Shown here: positions 30,306 through 37,215 of the stretch, in pieces | Layout: every line of letters begins with the position of its first letter | Position numbering within the stretch: the stretch's first letter is position 1 | DNA from: a virus | IMG/VR virus record: IMGVR_UViG_3300025421_000004 | Coordinates: 1-37,375 of that record | Reading direction: 5' to 3' (one strand) | Length of the DNA: 37,375 nucleotides | The notes under the pieces: model-generated | What the model was told of the DNA's origin: nothing | Databases searched by the model: none | Seen by the model: only the letters and a program-made list of their open reading frames with translations | Made by a program: the position numbers and the translations under genes

Positions 30306-30410
30306 ATGACGGACAAGCCAGTAACATTGGATGTTATTTACGAAGAAATTAAACGCCTTCGTAAGAAGATTAAAAAACTCAAGCAAACAATTAGGGGTAT
30401 CAAAAAATGA
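30306..30410 (+). CDS. Mini coiled-coil protein (34 aa)
   Basis: ATG at 30306 follows GGGGG and ends in an ATGA overlap with the next gene. The 34 residues are mostly one basic helix (IYEEIKRLRKKIKKLKQTIR), able to form a coiled coil or bind nucleic acid. It comes directly after the terminator. No family known. Confidence 0.6.
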   Translation: MTDKPVTLDVIYEEIKRLRKKIKKLKQTIRGIKK

Positions 30411-31024
30411 GCAAGATATTTGTGCCTGCCTATTGGCCGGTGTTCAAGACGCATGAGCTGCGTCGGTTTGATTACGTTGCCGTAGATGGATCAATGCCGC
30501 CACTGACGTCGGTGTTCTCGTATGACGTCGGGTCTGATTCGATGCTCTACATCGACTACGACGCGCATCTGACGTGGAAAGACACATGGTATTATCGCTA
30601 TAATGTCGGCAGCGGCATTAATGAGTGGCGCGATGATTATCCCGGCGATAAGAAAGTAGTTATGTCGCCGCCTATTGGTTGGGGTGAATATCTAAACATA
30701 GGCGAGGATTACATAACCTACCCGCAGATGAGCCTGTTTCAATCATGGCCTCCGTCGATGTCCAAAGGCATACAGATTGTTCACATTGAGAAGCTATTAG
30801 ATTGGTGGCCTGGTCGCGATAACAAAATGTATAACGACGTGCTTGTATTCACTTACATGCAGGCTTGGGATGGTAAGCCTGGCACTGGCGCGCGTTATTG
30901 GATGGCTAATGGTGTTGGCCCCGTATCAGTGCAATGGCTCGCGCAAGATCCTAAAGATCCATACAGCAAACCGATTATAGAAACAGCGCGCATGGACGCG
31001 ACCATCTCAAAGGTGAACGCATGA
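30407..31024 (+). CDS. Hypothetical protein, aromatic-rich (205 aa)
   Basis: AGGGG precedes the ATG. The product is soluble, acidic and very rich in Trp and Tyr (LTWKDTWYYRYNVGSGINEW; LLDWWPGRDNKMYNDVLVFT). It has no Cys and no obvious catalytic cluster. It resembles no family I know. Because it follows the terminator and precedes a secreted protein, it may belong to an accessory cassette inserted in the replication module (inference). Confidence 0.73.
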   Translation: MSKIFVPAYWPVFKTHELRRFDYVAVDGSMPPLTSVFSYDVGSDSMLYIDYDAHLTWKDTWYYRYNVGSGINEWRDDYPGDKKVVMSPPIGWGEYLNIGEDYITYPQMSLFQSWPPSMSKGIQIVHIEKLLDWWPGRDNKMYNDVLVFTYMQAWDGKPGTGARYWMANGVGPVSVQWLAQDPKDPYSKPIIETARMDATISKVNA

Positions 31025-31251
31025 GATACATTGTATCACTTATGCTGATGACGTCGCCCGTCGCAGCGCAACAGATCTCTGTATTTAGCGGTCCTAATGG
31101 ACCTGTAGCTATTGAACTATCTTATCCGAAGGAGAATTTTTATTATACTAATGAAGGCATGATTTCCGCGCCAAAGATCGGCAATGTGACGATTTACAAC
31201 GGTCCTAACGGCGAATATTTAGGAGATCGCATTGACACCCCCAACGATTGA
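31021..31251 (+). CDS. Small secreted protein (76 aa)
   Basis: ATGA overlap with the previous gene. The N-terminus MRYIVSLMLMTSPVAA is a short signal peptide with a probable cleavage after AAQ or VAA. The mature part carries SGPNGPVAI and YNGPNGEYLG, two GPNG turns in similar beta context, suggesting a small repeat fold. A periplasmic role during infection is possible (inference). No family recognised. Confidence 0.65.
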   Translation: MRYIVSLMLMTSPVAAQQISVFSGPNGPVAIELSYPKENFYYTNEGMISAPKIGNVTIYNGPNGEYLGDRIDTPND

Positions 31252-31402
31252 TAGAAAGAATCATATCCTCATTTGGACGACTGAGATGGACGCTTACGTT
31301 AGTTATTGGCGTGACCGTCGCAAGTCGTTCGGCTGGATCGCAAAGCAGATGGACATCTCACGCTGCGCGATCATCGGTCGTGTGTATAGGAGAAAACTAT
31401 GA
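31232..31402 (+). CDS. GcrA-like DNA-binding mini-protein (56 aa)
   Basis: TTG at 31232 follows AGGAG at 6 nt, and the stop overlaps the next ATG. The product fits the N-terminal DNA-binding domain of the alphaproteobacterial cell-cycle regulator GcrA: IWTTEMDAYVSYW aligns with WTDERVELLKKLW, and ISRCAIIGRVYRRKL with VTRNAVIGKVHRLGL. The GcrA C-terminal part that contacts sigma-70 region 2 is missing. It may bind host GcrA sites (often at methylated GANTC) without activating. The alignment is by eye. Confidence 0.75.
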   Translation: MTPPTIDRKNHILIWTTEMDAYVSYWRDRRKSFGWIAKQMDISRCAIIGRVYRRKL

Positions 31403-31662
31403 CTGACTATTCAGACCTTGTGATGCGATTGCGTGGCAAAAAGTTAAACTGCATTTGTGCCGCTAAGTCAGCCAGTGAATGTTGTTGCGATACAGATTGG
31501 CCTGAGAGTTCTTGTAATGAAGCCGCCGACGCTATCGAGCTTTTACAGCGCGAACTAAAGTGTGCGAATGAACTATGGGAGCAGCAAAAGGAACTGGCTT
31601 TGGAATATTTGGCTGACATCGCTGAACTACATAAACAAGACGCATACGATGATCTGGGTTGA
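31399..31662 (+). CDS. Small Cys-rich hypothetical protein (87 aa)
   Basis: ATG follows AGGAG and overlaps the GcrA-like stop (ATGA). The product has a Cys cluster (NCICAAKSASECCCDTDW, plus two further Cys) that could bind zinc, then a long helix (EAADAIELLQRELKCANELW). The DLVMRLRG...EAADAIELLQRE layout is common in small phage proteins of unknown role. Its end overlaps the polymerase start by 14 bp. Confidence 0.7.
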   Translation: MTDYSDLVMRLRGKKLNCICAAKSASECCCDTDWPESSCNEAADAIELLQRELKCANELWEQQKELALEYLADIAELHKQDAYDDLG

Positions 31663-33544
31663 CTTTGAGACGAGGTCTGAGTGCGATCTCAAGACGGCGG
31701 GCGTATATAATTACGCCCGTCACGACACAACAGAAGTGTTGTGTATGTCATATGCCATCGACGATGGCGACGTTAAGACATGGCGTCCGGGTGAGCTGTT
31801 GCCCGTCTTAACAGGTCAGATTCGCGCGCATAACGCTGCGTTTGAGCGTCTGATTTTCTGGCATGTGTTAGGGCATCAGATTCCATTAGAGCAGTTCTAC
31901 TGCACCGCTGCACAAGCGCGGGCTAACTGTGCGCCAGGCTCGCTAGAAGACGTTGGCCGTTTTGCCAATACCGGCATGAAGAAAGACCATCGCGGCAACT
32001 ATCTTGTGCGTCAATGTTGCGTGCCGCCATACAATGATGAGTTATTACCTGAACTGATCGAATATTGCGAGCAGGACGTGCGCACAATGCGCGCCGTCTC
32101 AAAGGCGATGCGAGAGCTGACAGACGAAGAGCTTTTAGATTATCATGTCAACGAGCGTATTAATGACCGTGGCGTCAAGGTTGATGCTTATCTTTGTCAA
32201 GCCGCCATGCGTTATGCTGCTGATGAGCTGCAAGAGATTGAGCGTATTGTCAAGGAGGTAACGAACGGTGAAATCACATCGGTCAGATCACCTAAGATGC
32301 GTCAATGGGTCCAAGACCGCGTCGGACCAGAAGCGCTCAAGCTCATGGAGCGAGAGGGCAAGTATTCGATTGACAAAACAACGCGCGCAAATCTTTTGGC
32401 GATGGAAGATCCTGAACAAGTGCCGCCGGACGTGGCCGAGGTTATACAATGCGCTGACGATTTATGGGCTTCTTCTGTAGCAAAGTTCAAGCGTCTCTTC
32501 GATCTTGGCTGTGATGACCACCGCGTCAGAGGCGCGTTTGTATTTGCTGGCGGTAGCGCCACAGGCCGCGCGTCATCATACGGCGCTCAGGTGCATAACT
32601 TTACCCGCAAATGTGCTGATGATCCTGAAGCCGTTCGCACCGCTATGGTGCGCGGGCATAAGATCGTGCCGCAATATGGCAAGCGCATAACGGACGTTCT
32701 TAAGGGTATGTTGCGTCCGTCGCTCATGCCAGAGTCAGGTAATCAATTTGTTGTCGCTGATTGGTCAGCTATTGAAGGTCGCGTTAATCCTTGGCTGTCT
32801 GGCAATGGCGAAGACAAGTTAAAAATCTTTGCGTCTGGCCTCGACGTTTACAAAACAAACGCATCAGCGACGTTCAACGTCTCATATGATGCAGTTGACA
32901 AAGATCAAAGACAGGTCGGCAAGGTGCAGGAGCTGGCCTGCGGATTCGGCGGCGGTATCGGAGCCTTCGCGGCTATGGGCCGCGCTTATGGTCTACAAAT
33001 GCTTGAAGACGAGGCGCGTCGGATGGTCAACGCCTGGCGTCGTGCTAATCCGTGGTCTGTGCCATTTTGGGAATCTTTAGAGACAGCATACACGCGAGCT
33101 TTGCGGAATAAAGGTAAGATATTCTCCGCAGGCCGTATATCTTATCTGTTCGACGGCCAACATCTCTGGTATTCTCTCCCGTCCGGGCGCGTTCTTTGTT
33201 ACCCTTTTGCCCGTTTTGAAGACGACAATATCACTTATGCGAAGGCGAGTTGGAAACCTGCGGCTGACGCCAAGGAGTGGCCGCGTGCCCGTCTATGGCG
33301 GGGTCTAGCGTGTGAGAATGTTACACAGGCTACAGCTCACGATCTTTTGCGTGCGTCTCTTCGCCGTCTTGATGATGAGGGTTTTAATGTTGTCCTGCAC
33401 GTTCACGACGAGATCGTTCTTGAGACAGATCAGCCAGAGGAGGCAAAGCAGCGGTTAGAAGAAATAATGATAACGCCGCCCGAATGGGCGCATGGATTGC
33501 CATTGCAAGTAGAAGCGGGGGTTATGGGGAGATATGGAAAATAA
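31649..33544 (+). CDS. Family A DNA polymerase with proofreading exonuclease
   Basis: From ATG 31649 the 631-aa product has a 3'-5' exonuclease domain (VDFET with Asp5/Glu7; AHNAAFE; YCEQD with Asp143) and polymerase motifs A (VADWSAIEGR, Asp371), B (GKVQELACGFGGGIGAF, about 424-440) and C (HVHDE, Asp587). This is the short phage type lacking a 5'-3' nuclease. A frame open upstream to 31562 overlaps the previous gene and is not conserved-looking. The gene overlaps the primase-helicase by 11 bp, so the two are co-expressed. Confidence 0.94.
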   Translation: MIWVDFETRSECDLKTAGVYNYARHDTTEVLCMSYAIDDGDVKTWRPGELLPVLTGQIRAHNAAFERLIFWHVLGHQIPLEQFYCTAAQARANCAPGSLEDVGRFANTGMKKDHRGNYLVRQCCVPPYNDELLPELIEYCEQDVRTMRAVSKAMRELTDEELLDYHVNERINDRGVKVDAYLCQAAMRYAADELQEIERIVKEVTNGEITSVRSPKMRQWVQDRVGPEALKLMEREGKYSIDKTTRANLLAMEDPEQVPPDVAEVIQCADDLWASSVAKFKRLFDLGCDDHRVRGAFVFAGGSATGRASSYGAQVHNFTRKCADDPEAVRTAMVRGHKIVPQYGKRITDVLKGMLRPSLMPESGNQFVVADWSAIEGRVNPWLSGNGEDKLKIFASGLDVYKTNASATFNVSYDAVDKDQRQVGKVQELACGFGGGIGAFAAMGRAYGLQMLEDEARRMVNAWRRANPWSVPFWESLETAYTRALRNKGKIFSAGRISYLFDGQHLWYSLPSGRVLCYPFARFEDDNITYAKASWKPAADAKEWPRARLWRGLACENVTQATAHDLLRASLRRLDDEGFNVVLHVHDEIVLETDQPEEAKQRLEEIMITPPEWAHGLPLQVEAGVMGRYGK

Positions 33545-35828
33545 TTTATTACCTTATTTGTGCAGTCTTGCGCCTGAAGGCGAGACCCTGCTGGTCGTAA
33601 AACAAAAGCCAACGGGCGGCAATCATCTCGACGGGTCGCCTAAATATACATGGCCTGCCTACATGCCAACGCATAAGCGTAAGGACGGTGAGGCGTGGTA
33701 TGTGAACACAGGCTCTTTTATCGTTGATCGTTTTAAGGATGGTCGTCCATCTGCGTCGTCATCAAATTGCGAATACGTCGCGTTTATGATGCTGGACGAC
33801 ATCGGCACGAAGTCTAAAGAGCCGCCGTTAGAGCCGACATGGATTATTGAGACTAGCCCAGGATCGTTTCAGTGGGGCTATGCGTTCAGCGAACAACCGA
33901 CCAAAGGAGAATATTGTGCTGCTATTACGGCCATTGCTAAAAGCGGTTATACTGATCCTGGTGCTACCAATGCTGTTCGTAATTGCCGCCTGCCAGGTAG
34001 CGTTAACCTCAAGCCGGGACGCGATAATTTCCAAGCGCGCCTCGTTAAATTCCAAAAAGGACTAGAATATACCCTGCCTGAGATCTGTCAGGCGCTAGGA
34101 GTAACGCCCGATGAAGCGGATACCGCCAAGGCTATCTCGATCAAGCTGCGAGACACAGGCGAAGACAGCGTGTTGCAATGGCTCAACGACCAGAACCTCG
34201 TCTTATCGTCGATCAATGCGGAAGGCTGGCTCGGCGTTGTCTGCCCGAACCATGCAGAGCATACGGATGGTCAAGTTGAGGCACGCTATAATCCCCTTAA
34301 TCGCGCATTTTGCTGTTACCATGGTCATTGCGATCATCTGACCAGCGCCTCGTTTCTTGACTGGGTCTGCGATAATGGTGGCCCGCAAGTAACGCCGGGC
34401 TTACGTGACGATGTTTTAGCTAAAGAAATGGCGCGTTTACGTGACTTATTGCCTAATAATGACATGTTTAAAGACGATGCCAACAAGCGGATCGTCGAGG
34501 TCGAGCGCAAGCAGGCTGGCCGGGTCGAGCGCACCGGCTGGTTCGAGCGCTTTGCTTATATCCTGACCGATGACGCCTACTTTGACCTTGAGACGCGCAC
34601 AGAGCTGACGCGCGGCGCGTTTAACGCCGTGTTCAGACATATCGAGTGTCAATCAACACATGGTAAAGCGCGCCGTATCGAGGCTTCGACATGGTTTGAC
34701 GAGCATCGTCAAGAGGTCGGTGGGTTGCTCCTTAAAGGTCTGACCTACGCCGCTGGCGAAGAGCCTTTGGTCTATAACAAGGACGGTGACGTCTACGGCA
34801 ACCGCTGGATGGACGCGCGCCCTAAGCCCGGTAAGGGCAGTGTCAACAGATGGCTAGCGCATTGCGAGCGGCTTGTGCCTGACCCTAATGAGCGTGCGCA
34901 TGTCTTAGATGCGATGGCGTTCAAGGTTCAGAATCCTAAAGTAAAGATCAATCACGCGATCCTGCATGGCGGCGACGAGGGCTGCGGTAAAGACACCATG
35001 TGGGCTCCCTTCATATGGGCCGTGTGTGGGCCTAACTATAAGAACCGTGGCCTTGTCGATGGCGATAACCTCACCAGCCAGTGGGGCTATGCTATGGAGA
35101 GCGAGGTCTTGATCCTTAACGAGCTTAAGGAGCCAGAGGCACGCGAACGCCGCGCGTTGGCTAACAAGCTCAAGCCTATTATCGCCGCGCCACCTGAGAC
35201 GCTCCCGATCAATCGTAAGGGCTTGCATCCTTATGACATGGTGAACCGCCTCTTCGTCCTGGCGTTTACGAACGATCCCGTGCCGATCTCGCTGCCATCT
35301 CAAGACCGTCGATGGTTCTGCCTCTGGTCGCGCTCGTCACGTATGCAGCCTAATGAGGCTAAAGCAATATGGGAATGGTATAAGGCTGGCGGCTTTGAAG
35401 CTATCGCTGGCTGGCTAATGAGCCGCGATGTCTCCAAGTTCAACCCGGCTGCGACGCCTATGGAGACTGATTTCAAGCGCACGATGATAAGTTCAGGCAT
35501 GTCAACGGCTGAGTCTTACATCCTCGACGAGATCGAAGCCATGCGTTATCCTTTCAACCAGGGCGTTGTTGCTGGTCCATGGTTCAAGATCTGTCAGAAG
35601 CTCGCAGGTCTGGCTCCGACCGGCGTCAAGATCCCTCAAGCGGCGCTCTTACACGCGCTCAAAGAGGCAGGCTGGCGCGACCTTGGCCTTGTCCATGCGC
35701 CGGAGTATAAGAACAAGCGGCATCTTTTCGTATCCCCAAAATTGAAGCATTATAACAAGTCAGATCTTCGTCGCATGGTCGAAGATACGCCGCAGGAGGG
35801 GAATGTTGTTGCGCTTCGTCCTAATTAG
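33534..35828 (+). CDS. Primase-helicase (RepB/PrimPol-like primase, zinc site, SF3 helicase)
   Basis: The 764-aa protein has an N-terminal primase-polymerase-like part (MMLDDIGTK, about residue 85-93; SFQWGY; RNCRLPGSVNLK), a Cys/His cluster (CPNHAEH ... CCYHGHC, 237-266) that likely binds zinc, and a C-terminal SF3/DUF5906 helicase with Walker A HGGDEGCGKDT (478-488), Walker B-like LILNE (526-530) and FVLAFTNDPVPISLP with a final DRRW Arg. Helicase plus primase in one chain supports autonomous replication. GGGGAG is just 2 nt before ATG. Confidence 0.9.
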   Translation: MENNLLPYLCSLAPEGETLLVVKQKPTGGNHLDGSPKYTWPAYMPTHKRKDGEAWYVNTGSFIVDRFKDGRPSASSSNCEYVAFMMLDDIGTKSKEPPLEPTWIIETSPGSFQWGYAFSEQPTKGEYCAAITAIAKSGYTDPGATNAVRNCRLPGSVNLKPGRDNFQARLVKFQKGLEYTLPEICQALGVTPDEADTAKAISIKLRDTGEDSVLQWLNDQNLVLSSINAEGWLGVVCPNHAEHTDGQVEARYNPLNRAFCCYHGHCDHLTSASFLDWVCDNGGPQVTPGLRDDVLAKEMARLRDLLPNNDMFKDDANKRIVEVERKQAGRVERTGWFERFAYILTDDAYFDLETRTELTRGAFNAVFRHIECQSTHGKARRIEASTWFDEHRQEVGGLLLKGLTYAAGEEPLVYNKDGDVYGNRWMDARPKPGKGSVNRWLAHCERLVPDPNERAHVLDAMAFKVQNPKVKINHAILHGGDEGCGKDTMWAPFIWAVCGPNYKNRGLVDGDNLTSQWGYAMESEVLILNELKEPEARERRALANKLKPIIAAPPETLPINRKGLHPYDMVNRLFVLAFTNDPVPISLPSQDRRWFCLWSRSSRMQPNEAKAIWEWYKAGGFEAIAGWLMSRDVSKFNPAATPMETDFKRTMISSGMSTAESYILDEIEAMRYPFNQGVVAGPWFKICQKLAGLAPTGVKIPQAALLHALKEAGWRDLGLVHAPEYKNKRHLFVSPKLKHYNKSDLRRMVEDTPQEGNVVALRPN

Positions 35829-35907
35829 TGTTCTCATCTATGGGCTGGCTGCGTGTCAGGCCGCGAAGACGATCTATGACACATGCGCGGAGGGGCTATG
35901 TCGATAG
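35803..35907 (+). CDS. Mini lipoprotein (34 aa)
   Basis: ATG at 35803 follows AGGAGG inside the 3' end of the helicase gene in another frame. The product has a hydrophobic signal (LLRFVLISVLIYGLAAC), lipobox LAAC and only 17 mature residues, with AAKTIYDTCAEGLCR containing two further Cys. Very small phage lipoproteins can act in superinfection exclusion or lysis; which applies here is unknown. Since the o-spanin is elsewhere, this is a second, separate lipoprotein. Confidence 0.68.
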   Translation: MLLRFVLISVLIYGLAACQAAKTIYDTCAEGLCR

Positions 35908-35919
35908 TCCGAGATCTTT

Positions 35920-36138
35920 TTATTTGCTTCGCAGCGCTTTTATTATCAGCGCTTTGTCCGTGTCCTCGACCATCTCTATCGCCAATTCGAGCGCATAGCG
36001 TAGGCGTCGGATCTCGTCGGATGTCGCGCTAAGGTCAAAATCACAGCGTTGCCGTGCCTCTTCATATCCTTTAAGATAGGCTTGCGTCACTTCTTGCTGA
36101 AGCTGTTTTAGCTGGCGCTTATACTCGGATTCTAGCAT
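35920..36138 (-). CDS. Small coiled-coil protein (72 aa)
   Basis: ATG at 36138 (a GTG at 36150 is the alternative) begins a charged helical product: EYKRQLKQLQQEVTQAYLKG, then SATSDEIRRLRYALELAIEM and a final KALIIKALRSK. GAG lies 8 nt upstream. It is convergent with the replication operon, and its ATG shares bases with the ATG of the divergent gene at 36137. No known family. Confidence 0.65.
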   Translation of the reverse strand: MLESEYKRQLKQLQQEVTQAYLKGYEEARQRCDFDLSATSDEIRRLRYALELAIEMVEDTDKALIIKALRSK

Positions 36139-36574
36139 GGCAAAGCTCACTATTAAAAAAGACGAAAAAGATCCTATTGTTGAGCTATTGAACCAGCAAG
36201 CGATAGAGGATTTTAAGGCGAAACGCCAGCAGTTCCAGCAAACTTTACCAAAGCGCCAGGATCAGTCGTCGCCGTTTTATTCGCCATACGATGCCGCGCC
36301 TCAATATGGTCAGTTTGAATCAAATCCATACATAGAAAGCCGTCCCGTTGCTAGCGGCATGAATGCTATGCGCGAGGCGCTTATGCCTTATGTCAGAAAT
36401 ATGCCTTGGTTTTATCAGCCGACCGACCTGCCGACTAACGCTATGCTGCTCGGCGCGCATCCTATGGCCTCAGATGCCTTTAGAGGGCCGCCTGAAGAGC
36501 CGCCACAGATGCTTGGCTACTATGGTGGCACTGCCTCGTATAATTATCCTATGAAGCTCTACGGCCAGAAATAA
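36137..36574 (+). CDS. Proline/tyrosine-rich hypothetical protein (145 aa)
   Basis: ATG at 36137 lies within the CATG shared with the minus-strand gene. The start is Lys-rich and helical (LTIKKDEKDPIVELLNQQAI), the rest Pro-, Tyr- and Met-rich and probably disordered (SSPFYSPYDAAPQYGQFESN; PPEEPPQMLGYYGG). It resembles flexible virion or scaffold-like proteins, but nothing proves this. Only a GGA precedes the start. The stop lies at the foot of a minus-strand terminator. Confidence 0.65.
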   Translation: MAKLTIKKDEKDPIVELLNQQAIEDFKAKRQQFQQTLPKRQDQSSPFYSPYDAAPQYGQFESNPYIESRPVASGMNAMREALMPYVRNMPWFYQPTDLPTNAMLLGAHPMASDAFRGPPEEPPQMLGYYGGTASYNYPMKLYGQK

Positions 36575-36607
36575 AAAAGGCTCCGCGCTAGGGGTGAACG
36601 CGGAGCC
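36573..36607 (-). terminator. Intrinsic terminator of the leftward early operon
   Basis: A perfect 9-bp stem GGCTCCGCG / CGCGGAGCC (36579-36587 and 36599-36607) with an 11-nt loop is followed, on the minus strand, by TTTTTT (36578-36573). It lies after the last leftward gene at 36644 and meets the stop of the rightward gene at 36572-36574. Confidence 0.88.
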
Positions 36608-36643
36608 AAAGCCAGCAAATAAGGGAGGTTTGCCTCACCTTGT

Positions 36644-36850
36644 TTAGCAGGTGCCGTCGCCCATGTAAAGCAGGTCAAGACGTCGCGTTATTTCTTGCTC
36701 CGTCATTATGGGGTGTTCGGTTGCCGTGGGGTCCACCTTGCGCCAGAACAGCCACAAAGGCACGTTAATTTGGTAGCAAGGCATATCCCTAGGCACGTCG
36801 GGTATAACGGCCTGTATGGCCTCGTATTGTTCTTTAAAATGGTCTGTCAT
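36644..36850 (-). CDS. Small hypothetical protein (68 aa)
   Basis: I chose ATG at 36850, with a GAG about 5 nt upstream; a longer frame to 36883 would start inside the inverted repeat. The product is acidic with DHFKEQYEAIQAVIPDVPRD, PLWLFWRKVDP and EITRRLDLLYMGDGTC at the end. No family recognised. It is the last gene before the leftward terminator. Confidence 0.7.
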   Translation of the reverse strand: MTDHFKEQYEAIQAVIPDVPRDMPCYQINVPLWLFWRKVDPTATEHPIMTEQEITRRLDLLYMGDGTC

Positions 36851-36874
36851 TTTTCGCTCTTTTGTATCCTGAAG

Positions 36875-36899
36875 GCTACACATTGGTTAGATGTGTAGC
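36875..36899. promoter_or_regulatory. Perfect 9-bp inverted repeat (hairpin or operator)
   Basis: GCTACACAT / ATGTGTAGC with a 7-nt spacer lies in the short gap between the DnaA-like gene and the last leftward gene. On the minus strand no U-tract follows, so it is not a standard terminator. It could be an mRNA processing hairpin or an operator for a dimeric regulator. Confidence 0.6.
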
Positions 36900-36912
36900 A
36901 CATATAAGTCAT

Positions 36913-37215
36913 TTAACACCCAATAGAATCTCGATTATCGCTATTATTATAACCGACATTACGCCCTGGTTTTCTATATTCTTTCCCATCTAATCTCGCC
37001 TGATAACAGCGCTCCCCGTGTATGACTGTTGTATGATCGCGCTTTAACACGCGTCCAATTTGTGGATAGCTGGCGCTCGTTTCCCGCCGCGCGCGCCAAT
37101 AGATTCTATAGCGTGTCCATAGGATGTCTTGCCGCCTGCTATAGCTTAAGACCTGCTCCGGCGAGAGGTTACTGTCCAATGCCTCTTCCAATAAGATTTG
37201 TTTTACTTTCTTCAT
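36913..37215 (-). CDS. DnaA domain IV-like DNA-binding protein (100 aa)
   Basis: ATG at 37215 follows AAGGGGAAA. Residues 25-75 match the DnaA C-terminal DNA-binding domain: YSRRQDILWTRYRIYWRARR (basic helix), SYPQIGRVLKRDHTTVIHGE with the signature DHTTV (60-64) that reads DnaA boxes. The ATPase domain is absent, so it cannot melt DNA alone. Small DnaA-C proteins occur in alphaproteobacterial phages. It could bind the phage DnaA box or compete with host DnaA (inference). Confidence 0.85.
   Translation of the reverse strand: MKKVKQILLEEALDSNLSPEQVLSYSRRQDILWTRYRIYWRARRETSASYPQIGRVLKRDHTTVIHGERCYQARLDGKEYRKPGRNVGYNNSDNRDSIGC

Noticed and set aside
34905-35303. Minus-strand frame of 132 codons opposite the helicase
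   Set aside because: Antisense of the SF3 helicase core; no sign of independent coding.
35935-35956. GCGCT...AGCGC palindrome with internal T-run
   Set aside because: It lies in the C-terminal codons of the 35920 gene, and the T-run is in the loop, not after the stem; not a convincing terminator.
36624-36636. GAGG/CCTC small hairpin before the early terminator
   Set aside because: Only 4 bp of stem; too weak to count as a separate element.
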